Notes: generated by a model not told the origin, from the letters alone. Shown: positions 42,702-53,417, numbered from the stretch's first letter. The stretch: DNA of 64,000 nt from Spartobacteria bacterium (GCA_003134765.1 PLCM01000035.1:52743-116742); one strand, 5' to 3'. Translations and numbers: made by a program.

Positions 42702-43295
42702 ATGAGGCTTTTCTATCTCAGCGTCCTGTGGTTTTGCCTGACTGCGGCGATCATAACTCCCGCGCTGGCAGCGCCATCCATCGTGGTGAGCGTCCCTGAC
42801 CAGACGCTCGCGTTGATCGATGATGGGGTGGTCGTCGCGCGGTATCCGGTTTCCACGTCGAAGTTCGGCCTGGGCGACAGCTCGGGAAGCTACGCGACTC
42901 CCCTCGGCGCGATGAAAATCGAGTCGAAGATTGGTGGGAACGCGCCGCTTGGGGCCGTCTTCAAAAACCGGTCGATGACGGGTGAAATCCTGCGCCCGAA
43001 TGCGCCGGGGCGCGATCCGATTGTGACCCGGATCCTTTGGCTGCGCGGGTTGGAAAAACAGAATGCCCGGGCGTTCGCGCGGAACATTTATATTCATGGC
43101 ACGCCGGAAGAGCGGCTGATTGGGCGGCCCGCCAGCTATGGGTGCATCCGGATGCGCTCGAGCGACGTGGCTCGGCTTTTTGGATCGGTGTCTGTCGGCA
43201 CGAAAATCGATGTCGAGAATGCGCGGCTCGGATCCGCGATTGCGCACGCCAAGCTGGAATCGCACAGTCGCACGACCAGGCTGGCGGCGAACTAG
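42702..43295 (+). CDS. L,D-transpeptidase (YkuD family)
   Basis: 197 residues from the ATG at 42702, preferred over the frame's earlier Mets because GGAGTGG lies just before it and a signal peptide (LFYLSVLWFCLTAAIITPAL) starts there. The YkuD motif is intact: H132 in IYIHGTPEE and C148 in RPASYGCIRM. It cross-links peptidoglycan by 3-3 linkages or attaches lipoproteins. Adjacent genes are also cell-wall related. Confidence 0.9.
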   Translation: MRLFYLSVLWFCLTAAIITPALAAPSIVVSVPDQTLALIDDGVVVARYPVSTSKFGLGDSSGSYATPLGAMKIESKIGGNAPLGAVFKNRSMTGEILRPNAPGRDPIVTRILWLRGLEKQNARAFARNIYIHGTPEERLIGRPASYGCIRMRSSDVARLFGSVSVGTKIDVENARLGSAIAHAKLESHSRTTRLAAN

Positions 43296-43302
43296 CCAAG
43301 AG

Positions 43303-43365
43303 CGGGAGGGGCCCTGGCGGCCCGACTCTGGATCCCGTCGCGGCGCAAAGGCCGCTCCCACATTG
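43303..43365. repeat. Palindromic repeat GGGAGGGGCCC...GGCCGCTCCCACATTG, copy 1
   Basis: Left arm CGGGAGGGGCCCTGGCGGCC and right arm GCGGCGCAAAGGCCGCTCCC, with a central GACTCTGG. The second, better-conserved copy is at 47362-47425. Confidence 0.7.
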
Positions 43366-43444
43366 AGGGCGACGGCTACAGGATTTTTCTTTCATTGCGG
43401 CGCGCGGAGGAATAGATTGAGTCGGCGCGGGAGGGCGCATTGGG

Positions 43445-44278
43445 ATGAAAAAGATTTTCGCTTTCGGTGTCGCGGTGGCCGCGAGTCTGGCGTTGTTACA
43501 ACCGGCGGAGGCGGGTTCACGATCTAGCGCGCACTCGTTCTCGTCCGCGCCACACTTTTCGGCGCCGGCTAATCATTACGCCGGGCCGAGCCGGAGTTTC
43601 TCCAGTGGAGGAGCGCGTTTCAATGGGCCAGCGCGTTTTTATTCGGCGCAATCGTTTCACAGTCGAATCTATGCGCCGACAGGACCGCGTTTTTCGTCGT
43701 CCACGGCCTTGCGGAACCCGGCGTATTTTTCAAACCGGACGCGCTTTTCCGGGAACCGAACGACGGCTTTCAACTCGCGGACTTCCTCCGCGGCAGGGGC
43801 CCGGCTGGCCGCCGGCGTTCGCACGCAGGGAATCAATAACCGGGAACGCGTTGTTGCTCGTTACAGCGCGAATTGGCAGAGGCAGTGGGACCGCGGGCGC
43901 GATCATTTCTGGCACGGACATCGATGCCATTTCCAGAATGGCTTCTGGTTTCTTTATGATCCTTTCTTTTATCCCTACGAATATGGCTACGGCTACTACC
44001 CATATGGTGGCTATTATGACGAGGTTCCTTATTACGACAGCTACGCTCCGAATGAATATTCGACCGCGCCTGATACCAATGGGCCGGTGAACGACACCGG
44101 TTCGCAGGTCGGCGATGTCCAGAGCGCGCTCGCTCGGGAAGGATATTACGATGGCGCGATCGATGGAAGACTCGGTGACGCCACGCGCAAGGCTCTGCGC
44201 AGGTATCAACGCGACCACGGACTGGAAGTCACTGGCGGAATCAACCGCGCTGTGATCGAAGCGCTCCAGTTGCGGTAA
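43445..44278 (+). CDS. Exported peptidoglycan-binding protein, paralogue of 22971-23687
   Basis: A 277-residue protein with a signal peptide (MKKIFAFGVAVAASLALLQP), a Ser/Arg-rich disordered part (44-120), a Trp-rich strip (RYSANWQRQWDRGRDHFWHG), a Tyr-rich stretch (YYPYGGYYDEVPYYDSYAP) and a PG_binding_1 domain (VQSALAREGYYDGAIDGRLG to NRAVIEALQLR). Order and spacing match the other copy. The aromatic strips may bind glycan or aid secretion. Confidence 0.85.
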   Translation: MKKIFAFGVAVAASLALLQPAEAGSRSSAHSFSSAPHFSAPANHYAGPSRSFSSGGARFNGPARFYSAQSFHSRIYAPTGPRFSSSTALRNPAYFSNRTRFSGNRTTAFNSRTSSAAGARLAAGVRTQGINNRERVVARYSANWQRQWDRGRDHFWHGHRCHFQNGFWFLYDPFFYPYEYGYGYYPYGGYYDEVPYYDSYAPNEYSTAPDTNGPVNDTGSQVGDVQSALAREGYYDGAIDGRLGDATRKALRRYQRDHGLEVTGGINRAVIEALQLR

Positions 44279-44306
44279 GGTCCGGAGGTCGGAGATCAGA
44301 GGTCGG

Positions 44307-44882
44307 ATGAGACATCGCGCGGGGATGCGTTTTCAACGATCGCTCGTTTTTCTGATTGCGATCAATGCGTCATTGGCATTGACGTTAAGCGGCGCGGCGA
44401 ACGAATCCACAACGCCGGCCTTCGTTTTCAGGGGCGTCAGCTATTTTCACCGCTGGTCAGGCGAGGATCAGCATGAATTCACGCCTGAAAAACAGGAGGA
44501 CCTGGATCATTGGTCGGACATGATCACGATCAACGCCTACCCGGGCGTGGATGAAGGTGAAAAACTGGCGGGGACGGCGAATGCGGTGCTGGAGAATTAC
44601 ACGAGCCACCAGGGCAAGATCCTCAAGACGCGGTCCGTCCCGATGACCAACGACAGGCCGGCGGAGCATTTTATCTCTGTGATGTTTGTCCGGCCGCAAT
44701 TCATCGAGGTCGCATTTGCGCGCTTCAAGCTCGTGGATAACAAAGGATACTCGTTCGTTTATTCCCATCGGATCTATGGCGACAAGGCGAAGGAACAGAT
44801 GGACGGATGGATTACGGCAAGCGGCGCCGAGGTGGAGAAGGCCCTGATGGAATGGAGCTTTTCTCCGACGTCGCTGCGTTAG
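44307..44882 (+). CDS. Exported protein of unknown function
   Basis: A 191-residue protein with a signal peptide (FLIAINASLALTLSGAANES) and a mixed fold: GVSYFHRWSGEDQHEFTP, VMFVRPQFIEVAFARFKL and VEKALMEWSF. The pattern of paired strands ending in helices resembles small periplasmic domains, but I recognise no family. It ends about 140 bp before thiH with no clear link. Confidence 0.7.
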   Translation: MRHRAGMRFQRSLVFLIAINASLALTLSGAANESTTPAFVFRGVSYFHRWSGEDQHEFTPEKQEDLDHWSDMITINAYPGVDEGEKLAGTANAVLENYTSHQGKILKTRSVPMTNDRPAEHFISVMFVRPQFIEVAFARFKLVDNKGYSFVYSHRIYGDKAKEQMDGWITASGAEVEKALMEWSFSPTSLR

Positions 44883-45024
44883 GTGGGTGGATCGAGCGCT
44901 CCGTCGCCGTTGCCTCCTATCACATTGCGCGAAAGCCTGTAAATGCCTTCCGGGTGGCAGGAATGGAACTCGGCGGCCGGTGCTCCTCATTGCGAAACGC
45001 GCCGTGCGAGCGAAATTGTTCCCG

Positions 45025-46149
45025 ATGTCGTTCGCGCAGGTATTAGACAATTTGCCGCTGCAAAAATCGCAGCTCCTTCAGCGTTTCGACGCTTTGCTTT
45101 CGTCGAAGTCGGATTTGGAGCTGGAGGAATTGGCGCAGCAGGCGCATGGGTTGACGCTGAAAAATTTCGGACACACGATGCGGCTCTTCGCGCCGCTTTA
45201 CCTTTCGAACGAGTGCATCAACAACTGCCGTTATTGCGGCTTCTCGCGCGATAACCCGATTCTTCGGGTCACGCTGAGTCTCGAACAGGTTGAGGCTGAG
45301 GGAAGGCACCTGGCTAAGGAAGGTTTCCGGAACGTTCTCCTCGTCGCCGGCGAACATCCGAAGTTTGTCGGACAAACCTATCTGGAGGATTGCGTGCGCG
45401 CGCTGGCGCCGGATTTTTCATCGATCTCGATCGAAGTCGGGCCGATGGAAACGGCGGAATACGCTCCGATCGTGCGAGCCGGCGCGGAGGGCCTCGTCGT
45501 TTATCAGGAAACATACGATCGCGGAACGTACGCCGATCTCCACACGGCGGGTCCCAAACGCGATTTCAACTGGCGGCTCGATTGCGCACTGCGCGGGTAC
45601 GACGCGGGATTTCGTCGGCTTGGAATAGGCGCGCTTTTCGGGCTTTATCGTTGGCAGGAGGAAGCGCTCAGTCTGGCGGCGCACGTCGAGTATCTCCTGA
45701 AGCATTGCTGGCAGGCCCAGGTCACGGTGAGTCTGCCGCGTTTGCGTCCGGCGGCGGGTGAATTTCATCCGCCGTTTTCGATGACGGATCGTGAACTGGC
45801 CCAATTGATTTGCGCGTTTCGGATCGCATTCCCGGAAGTCGGAATCGTTCTCAGCACACGGGAGCGGGCAGCATTGCGTGATGCCCTCGCGCCGCTCGGC
45901 GTGACGATGATGAGCGCGGGGAGCCACACGGAACCGGGCGGTTACACCGGCCAGGGCGCCGACGATCTGCATCGGACGGTGCGCGGACGAATCGTCGCGC
46001 CGGAATTTGAAAACGGCGAGGACGTGCTGGCGACGGGGCAATTCGAAATCAGCGACGACCGCTCACCGGCTGATGTCGCGGCGGCCCTGCGGCGGAGCGG
46101 TTTCGAGCCGGTCTGGAAGGATTGGGATGCCGGCCTGCTGGTGAAATGA
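45025..46149 (+). CDS. thiH: 2-iminoacetate synthase ThiH
   Basis: 374 residues from the ATG at 45025, chosen because the radical-SAM family N-terminus (MSFAQVLDNLPLQKSQLLQR) begins there; the open frame's upstream part has no similarity. The CxxxCxxC cluster is seen in NECINNCRYCGF (about 62-73). EVGPMETAEYAPIVRAG and SLPRLRPAAGEFHP fit the family. It cleaves tyrosine to iminoacetate for the thiazole of thiamine. It overlaps thiS by 4 bp. Confidence 0.92.
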   Translation: MSFAQVLDNLPLQKSQLLQRFDALLSSKSDLELEELAQQAHGLTLKNFGHTMRLFAPLYLSNECINNCRYCGFSRDNPILRVTLSLEQVEAEGRHLAKEGFRNVLLVAGEHPKFVGQTYLEDCVRALAPDFSSISIEVGPMETAEYAPIVRAGAEGLVVYQETYDRGTYADLHTAGPKRDFNWRLDCALRGYDAGFRRLGIGALFGLYRWQEEALSLAAHVEYLLKHCWQAQVTVSLPRLRPAAGEFHPPFSMTDRELAQLICAFRIAFPEVGIVLSTRERAALRDALAPLGVTMMSAGSHTEPGGYTGQGADDLHRTVRGRIVAPEFENGEDVLATGQFEISDDRSPADVAAALRRSGFEPVWKDWDAGLLVK

Positions 46150-46346
46150 AGCTTTGGGTAAACGGCGAGCCGGCCGAGATAAACGGCCCGCTAAATGTGG
46201 AGGACCTGGCGAAACACTACGGTTTGCAAAAGAACAGCGTCCTGATCGAACATAACGCAGTCGCGCTGCATCAACGCGAATGGACTGAGCGGCCGCTCGC
46301 GGAAGGCGATCGGATCGAGTTCGTGCGCGTGGTCGCGGGCGGGTAG
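46146..46346 (+). CDS. thiS: Sulfur-carrier protein ThiS
   Basis: 66 residues from the ATG at 46146, which overlaps the thiH stop (ATGA). Short beta-grasp protein (MKLWVNGEPAEINGPLNVED) ending in the required VVAGG C-terminus, where the thiocarboxylate forms. It donates sulfur to ThiG for thiazole synthesis. ThiG, ThiF and ThiE are not in the window, so the pathway must be completed elsewhere. Confidence 0.92.
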   Translation: MKLWVNGEPAEINGPLNVEDLAKHYGLQKNSVLIEHNAVALHQREWTERPLAEGDRIEFVRVVAGG

Positions 46347-46361
46347 GTGCATGATGAATAA

Positions 46362-46423
46362 TTGTAGGGCGTTTCTGTGAAACGCCGATTGATCACGCGG
46401 CGTCTGACACAGACGCCCTACAA
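46362..46423. repeat. Palindrome TTGTAGGGCGT...ACGCCCTACAA, long form
   Basis: Outer arms TTGTAGGGCGT/ACGCCCTACAA match the compact version at 22201-22231, with TTCTGTGAAACGCCG-like inner text. It lies between thiS and the CPBP gene. Confidence 0.7.
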
Positions 46424-46452
46424 ACTGAAAGGAGTCGGGGATTCCAAACACA

Positions 46453-46522
46453 ATGGAAATGCTGAATGCTGAAACGGGGGCGTTGATTTCAGCTTTTCAA
46501 CTTTTCAGTCTTTCAGCATTTT
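46453..46522. repeat. Dispersed repeat rich in TTTTCAGC/GCTGAA text
   Basis: AATGCTGAATGCTGAAAC on the left faces TTTCAGCTTTTCAACTTTTC and TTTCAGCATT on the right. It makes the CPBP open frame look 28 codons longer than the gene. It is similar in style to the TTGGACGTTG repeat. Confidence 0.5.
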
Positions 46523-46536
46523 ATCTTAGCGGCAAT

Positions 46537-47349
46537 ATGGAAACCAACGCATCGCGCAGAGAAAGCACCGACCGCCCGCGCTATCCGTGGAAAATTTTCT
46601 GGCTGCTGCTCATCGCTTCCATGCTCGGTGTCTCGGCCCTTCTGCCTTATCTCCTGGGCCTTTTTGGCAAGATCATCCTGGCGCGGCCGTTACCGATGCC
46701 GCTCTCCGTGCTGATCGTAGTCCAATTCATGGAGAACGGCCTGCTGTTTGCCGGGATCATCTCTGTGGGATTTCTGCTGGCGCGCAAGGTGGGGATCGAA
46801 ACGCCTATCTTGCGACGCTGGCTTTATTCGGACCAACTCGCGCTGCCGAAAGGCGCGTTCGGTGGGCCGATTGTTTCCGGCGTCGCCATCGGCGGATTGA
46901 TCGTGCTGGCGTTCTATACGATTTTTTTCCCGCGCATCCCAGAATGGCCGATGGCCCTGGAAGCGATGATGCCAATCTGGAAGCGATTCCTTGCCTGCTT
47001 TTACGGCGCGATCAATGAGGAAGTCGTGGCTCGCCTGTTCTTCTTTTCGTTGCTCCTCTGGCTGCTAAGAAAAATCGCTCGCGAAAAATCTCCTCAAGCA
47101 GGTGTCGCCATTTTTTGGATCGCGAATGTGACGGTTGCTCTTTTCTTCGCCGCTGGACATATCCCGTCTGCGAAATTGTTCATGCCGATCACGCCGATCG
47201 TCCTGGTCGCGATCTTTTTCATGAACGGAGCCGCCTCGCTTCTCTTTGGTTATCTCTGCTGGAAACGCGGCCTGGAAGCCGCCATGCTCGCGCACTTTTC
47301 GACCGACATTATGTTGCACGTTGTCGGCCCGATGTTCCTGCGGACCTAG
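46537..47349 (+). CDS. CPBP-family intramembrane metalloprotease
   Basis: 270 residues from the ATG at 46537, chosen because the frame's first 28 codons translate a dispersed repeat. About eight membrane helices; the EExxxR motif lies in FYGAINEEVVARLFFF (about 150-165), and H residues occur in AAGHIPSAK and AHFSTDIMLHVVG. CPBP/CAAX proteases cleave prenylated or bacteriocin-like substrates or act as immunity proteins. Not obviously linked to thiamine genes. Confidence 0.85.
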   Translation: METNASRRESTDRPRYPWKIFWLLLIASMLGVSALLPYLLGLFGKIILARPLPMPLSVLIVVQFMENGLLFAGIISVGFLLARKVGIETPILRRWLYSDQLALPKGAFGGPIVSGVAIGGLIVLAFYTIFFPRIPEWPMALEAMMPIWKRFLACFYGAINEEVVARLFFFSLLLWLLRKIAREKSPQAGVAIFWIANVTVALFFAAGHIPSAKLFMPITPIVLVAIFFMNGAASLLFGYLCWKRGLEAAMLAHFSTDIMLHVVGPMFLRT

Positions 47350-47361
47350 GAAAAGCCAGGG

Positions 47362-47425
47362 TGGGAGGGACCTTTGCGTCCCGACTCTGGACTCGTTGTC
47401 GCGGCGCAAAGGCCGCTCCCACATT
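47362..47425. repeat. Palindromic repeat GTGGGAGGGACC...GGCCGCTCCCAC, copy 2
   Basis: Arms TGGGAGGGACCTTTGCG and CGCAAAGGCCGCTCCCA, with central GACTCTGG as in the 43303-43365 copy. Between two genes, both ending or starting nearby. Confidence 0.75.
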
Positions 47426-47434
47426 GGGGAATCC

Positions 47435-48835
47435 TCAGCGCGCTTTTACCACCACGCGCATCCCGTCCTTTTGGACCACGGTGATCGGCGTGTCAGCGGA
47501 AATGAATTCGCCTTCGGTGACGACGTCGACCACGTGATCGGCGAAGCGCCCCTTGCCGCTGGGCCGCAAGATGGTTTGGGCGGTGCCCTGCATGCCTGGC
47601 GCGAGATCGAGCGCGGTGGCGAATTCACGCGGCACACCGGCGAGCGAAGGTCCGGGAGGGTTTGTCGTCATGAGCGCGAAGCGCCGGTAGAGGTTGGTTT
47701 TTGGCAGGTATCGCGCGAGCACCATGATAACGACGGTCGCGGCTACGAGGGAGAGAAAAAGATTCCGTAATGGAATGGCCAGCATGTCGCCGGTGGGGAA
47801 AAACGTTTCTCCGGGATAGCGATCGATCATGGCCCAGAGAAGGGAGCCGAGCATGAGGAAGACGCCGATCACGCCGACGACAATAGTGGAATGGGCGAAG
47901 AAAAGAATTTCGATCAGAACGAGAACCACGCCGAGAACGAAGAGGGCGACGACTTCCCAACCGGCGAGCCCGGCGAGGTAATGACCGGCGAAGAAGAGCG
48001 CGAAACAGATCGCGGCGATGATTCCCGGCATGCTGACGCCGGGCATCTTGAATTCCAGGTACGCGCAGATGATTCCGAGCAACAGGATGAGCGGAGCGAG
48101 CGCTGTGATCCAAAAGGCCAGCCGTTCAAACCCGCTCGGTTCGATGGCGACCAGATCGCCTTTCAGCCCGGCCTTCTTCGCCAGGTCCGCGACGGAATCG
48201 GCGAGGCCGTCCGCGAGCAGCGGTTTTCCGTTGATCTGCTCGGTGGCTTCCTGGGCGTTCAAGGTAAGGAGAGTCCCTTTCGCGTGCACGACGCGGTCGC
48301 CGATCTTCACTTCCTTCTCCTTGTCCATGAAGGCTTCGCCGATATCGGGGTTATGGCCGTTGCGGGTGGCGGAATTGCGGACGAGGGCGGACCAGTAGGA
48401 GAGCGTCTTTTCCTTTTCGGTCGCGGGAAGATCAGCGCCGGTAGAAAGAACCGGCGCGGCGGCGCCGATGGCGCTCACCGGTGACATATAGATATGACGT
48501 GTGGCCAGGGCGATGAGCGAGCCCGCGGAACCGGCGTTGGTGTTGATGAAGGTATAAGTCGGGATGGTCGTCCGGTTGAGCGCGCCCACGATGTCGCTCG
48601 CGGAATCGAGCCGCCCGCCGTAGGTGTCCATTTCGATGACGATCGCGCCAGCGCCGGCACTCTCCGCGGCCTTGATCGCCCGGCGCAAAAACAGATGGAG
48701 CGGCGGCGAAATTTCTCCGCTGAGCGCGACGACGACGGTGTCCCCGTTCCGCACGATATCGCGCGCGTGGGCTGGCGGCGTAAGGGCGACCAGGCCGAGG
48801 ACCAACGGCAACCACCGGAACAATATTCTCATCAA
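47435..48835 (-). CDS. NfeD-family membrane-bound serine protease
   Basis: A 466-residue protein: signal peptide (FRWLPLVLGLVALTPPAHAR), a ClpP-like protease domain (about 30-220; AIVIEMDTYGGRLDSA, NTNAGSAGSLIALAT with the catalytic Ser), then four or five membrane helices (235-400) and the C-terminal NfeD beta barrel (GMQGTAQTILRPSGKGRFAD). NfeD proteins cut stomatin-like proteins and influence membrane quality control. A single-gene unit, divergent from dnaG. Confidence 0.88.
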   Translation of the reverse strand: MMRILFRWLPLVLGLVALTPPAHARDIVRNGDTVVVALSGEISPPLHLFLRRAIKAAESAGAGAIVIEMDTYGGRLDSASDIVGALNRTTIPTYTFINTNAGSAGSLIALATRHIYMSPVSAIGAAAPVLSTGADLPATEKEKTLSYWSALVRNSATRNGHNPDIGEAFMDKEKEVKIGDRVVHAKGTLLTLNAQEATEQINGKPLLADGLADSVADLAKKAGLKGDLVAIEPSGFERLAFWITALAPLILLLGIICAYLEFKMPGVSMPGIIAAICFALFFAGHYLAGLAGWEVVALFVLGVVLVLIEILFFAHSTIVVGVIGVFLMLGSLLWAMIDRYPGETFFPTGDMLAIPLRNLFLSLVAATVVIMVLARYLPKTNLYRRFALMTTNPPGPSLAGVPREFATALDLAPGMQGTAQTILRPSGKGRFADHVVDVVTEGEFISADTPITVVQKDGMRVVVKAR

Positions 48836-48898
48836 AGAATCGCTTCTCGCTTAATTTGAATCGCGAGCGGCGGTAAGACGAGCGAAAAGTAAAACGAG

Positions 48899-50716
48899 AT
48901 GGGCACCATCCCGACACAAACCATCGAGCAGATTGCGGCCGCGAACGACATCGTGGAGGTCATTGGGACCTATTTTCCGCTCAAGCGCGCGGGCTCAACC
49001 TTCAAGGCGCTCTGCCCGTTTCATCAGGAGAAAACGCCGTCGTTCACCGTGAGCCCGTCGCGGCAGACATTTCATTGCTTTGGCTGCGGCGCGGGCGGCA
49101 GCGTTTTCCGGTTTGTGATGGACTACGAGCATCTCGATTTCCCGGCGGCGGTAAAGAAGCTCGCGACGCGGGTGGGGATTCCGGTAATCGAGGAGCGCGG
49201 TCCGAGTAGCGGCGAGGACGACCGGCAGCACGAGACTCGCCGGGCCCTGCTCCAGTTGCACGCGGAAGCGGCCGAGTGGTTTCACGAAAATCTGGTCAAG
49301 GCGAAGGCCGGCGCACTGGCGCGCGAGTATTTGAAAGGGCGCGGGATCGATCGCCGGATCGCGAAGGAGTGGCAGATCGGATTCGCCCCGGAGAGCTGGG
49401 ACGCGTTTTTGAATTGGGCACTCGAGCGCGGTTACCAACAACGGTTGCTGCTGGAGAGCGGATTGATCGCGCGCCGGGACGAAAGCGCGGGCGATGATAA
49501 AGGCTACGATCGATTCCGCAACCGGATCATGTTCCCGATCCACAACGACGTCGGCGAAGTGATCGCGTTCAGTGGGCGCATCCTGGACAAGGAAGCGGAG
49601 ACGGCGAAGTACGTGAACTCGCCGGAGACGCCGCTTTTCCGCAAAGGCCGCGTTCTTTTTGGCCTGCATAAAACGAAAAGGGGACTGATTGAAGCCGACT
49701 GCGCCATCGTTTGCGAAGGGCAACTGGACTTGATCACGCTGTTCGAGGCCGGAATCACGAATGTCGTCGCGCCGCAGGGGACCGCGTTTACAGAAAACCA
49801 GGCCCGGATCCTGAAACGCTTCGTCAGCGAAGTCGTCCTTTGTTTCGACGCGGACGCCGCCGGGCAAAAGGCGGCGGAACGCTCGCTCGATGCACTCCTC
49901 CAGAACAATCTCGTGGTCCGCGTCGCCGAGATGCCGGCCGGCGAAGATCCCGACTCGATGGTCCGAAAACGCGGCCGTGAGGAATTTGAAAAACGCGTGG
50001 CAGCGGCTCGCGATTTCTTCGATTGGTGGATTGAGCGCGAAACCAGCGCGACGGACCTGGACTCGCTCGGTTCGAAGATGCAGCTGGCGCAAAAGCTCGC
50101 CGAAACGATTGGCCGGGTCCAGGACCCGATGATGCGGGGCGAGGTGGCGAATCGGGCCAGCGCTCGAATCGGAGTGCCGCGCGGGGATTTCGAACGGCTC
50201 CTGGCGAAGCCCGGCCGCGATCGTTTTTCCGTCGACGACAGCGCGCCGCGGCCGGAAGTGACGCCGGCTCCCCGGCACGAGATCGCGATGCTTTGCCTGC
50301 TCGCGTTGCGTCAAGAAGAGGCCCGGGGTTTCCTCCTGGCCCAGAATTGGCGCGAAATGCTCGCGCACACCCCGGATGCCCAGATGCTGGGCAAGATCCT
50401 GGAAAGTGGCTTGCGGCCCGACGATTCCGCCTCGCTGAATGTTTTCATGTCCGGCCTGCCGCCGGGCGAAGAAGCGCTGGTTTCCTCCTGGCTTCTCCAG
50501 AAAATGCCGCCGAACGGGCTCGAGGTCGCTCAAGGCTGGTGGAATGGCCTGCGGCGGGCGAGTTTGCGCCGCCAACTTCAGATCGCGGAAGGCCGGATGA
50601 AGCTGCCCCGCCTGACCACGGGCGAAGCAGTCAATTTGCAGAAACAAATTCTTGACCTCACGGAGCAACTCCGCGACCTTTCCGCGTTTTCGTCTGCCCG
50701 CGTGCTCGACAACTGA
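48899..50716 (+). CDS. dnaG: DNA primase DnaG
   Basis: A 605-residue primase. The zinc finger is C39-x2-H42...C60-x2-C63 (CPFHQEKT; FHCFGCG). The catalytic core is a Toprim domain with E273 in CEGQLD, and DADAAG (about 322-327). The C-terminal helical domain should bind DnaB. It makes RNA primers for replication. rpoD follows 41 bp downstream, the classical macromolecular-synthesis pair minus rpsU. Confidence 0.95.
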   Translation: MGTIPTQTIEQIAAANDIVEVIGTYFPLKRAGSTFKALCPFHQEKTPSFTVSPSRQTFHCFGCGAGGSVFRFVMDYEHLDFPAAVKKLATRVGIPVIEERGPSSGEDDRQHETRRALLQLHAEAAEWFHENLVKAKAGALAREYLKGRGIDRRIAKEWQIGFAPESWDAFLNWALERGYQQRLLLESGLIARRDESAGDDKGYDRFRNRIMFPIHNDVGEVIAFSGRILDKEAETAKYVNSPETPLFRKGRVLFGLHKTKRGLIEADCAIVCEGQLDLITLFEAGITNVVAPQGTAFTENQARILKRFVSEVVLCFDADAAGQKAAERSLDALLQNNLVVRVAEMPAGEDPDSMVRKRGREEFEKRVAAARDFFDWWIERETSATDLDSLGSKMQLAQKLAETIGRVQDPMMRGEVANRASARIGVPRGDFERLLAKPGRDRFSVDDSAPRPEVTPAPRHEIAMLCLLALRQEEARGFLLAQNWREMLAHTPDAQMLGKILESGLRPDDSASLNVFMSGLPPGEEALVSSWLLQKMPPNGLEVAQGWWNGLRRASLRRQLQIAEGRMKLPRLTTGEAVNLQKQILDLTEQLRDLSAFSSARVLDN

Positions 50717-50757
50717 AACTGTCGCTGAGGGGGCAGTGAGGTCGAACGCAAGCCGGC

Positions 50758-52650
<1,893 letters not shown>

Positions 52651-52712
52651 TGATTCCCCCGTCTACTTTTCGGACTGCAACTTTCGCGGGCTGACGGAGT
52701 TTAATCACCGCC

Positions 52713-53066
52713 ATGAAACGCGAAGACGACGAGAAACTATGGGACCTGCTTGGTCATTCGGCTGAGCCGAAGGTATCACCCTTCTTCTCTCGGAATGTCA
52801 TGCGGAAGATTCGCGAGGCTCGTGGCGAAGCGGCGCTGAGCCGTTGGTGGAACTTGCGATGGCTGGTTCCGGCAACCGGTGTCGCCGTGGCCATTATCGC
52901 CGCGCTCTCGCTCCGGGTGCAAATGCCTCAGCACACCACTCCTGCCAAGGCTCAAGGGGATGTCCTGGCGCTGTCCGAGGCGCAGGACAGCGATTTGATG
53001 GCCGACATCGACGAGCTGGTGTCGTCTGACGACCCCAATTCCATCGACGACGCGGTCCTGCTCTGA
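52713..53066 (+). CDS. Small protein with central membrane helix, anti-sigma-like
   Basis: A 117-residue protein: an N-terminal charged helix (KREDDEKLWDLLGHSAEPK; FFSRNVMRKIREARGE), one transmembrane span (LRWLVPATGVAVAIIAALSL, about 48-67) and an acidic tail (DLMADIDELVSSDDPNSIDD). Similar layouts occur beside ECF sigma genes in Verrucomicrobiota-like genomes. Located 62 bp after rpoD; function unknown. Confidence 0.65.
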   Translation: MKREDDEKLWDLLGHSAEPKVSPFFSRNVMRKIREARGEAALSRWWNLRWLVPATGVAVAIIAALSLRVQMPQHTTPAKAQGDVLALSEAQDSDLMADIDELVSSDDPNSIDDAVLL

Positions 53067-53135
53067 TTCGCCCGAAAAAATTGAGCTGACCGGGTCTCCC
53101 CAGCCAGCTCAATCGTTCAAAGTCCGAACTCCGTC

Positions 53136-53417
53136 TTAGTAGTAAGGGCGATAATATCGGTAATTAACCCGCCGGACATAAGGACGGTGACGATGGTAGC
53201 GCGGCCCGACGTAAACAACCGCACGCGGATATCCATAATAATAGTCGTCGTACGGGTAGGCCCGGGAATAGCCGTAACCGTACGGGTACCCGTATGCGGA
53301 TACGAAGGGGAACCCCAAGCCGATTCCCACCGAGACGCGCGCCTCGCTCCGAGGCACCGCGGCGAATGCAAAGGCGCCGACTGCGACGGCGACCAGAAAC
53401 AATTTTTTCCAATTCAT
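53136..53417 (-). CDS. Tyr/Gly-rich exported protein
   Basis: 93 residues from the ATG at 53417, chosen because GGAGG lies at suitable spacing and a signal peptide (NWKKLFLVAVAVGAFAFAAV) begins there. The mature part has repeated YPYGYGYSRAYPYDDYYYGYP text and ends in Arg/His/Tyr-rich sequence. Such proteins are usually envelope-associated, but the molecular role is unknown. Confidence 0.6.
   Translation of the reverse strand: MNWKKLFLVAVAVGAFAFAAVPRSEARVSVGIGLGFPFVSAYGYPYGYGYSRAYPYDDYYYGYPRAVVYVGPRYHRHRPYVRRVNYRYYRPYY

Noticed and set aside
44883..45024. Possible TPP riboswitch before thiH
   Set aside because: No CTGAGA core or matching helices were found in the 142-base leader.
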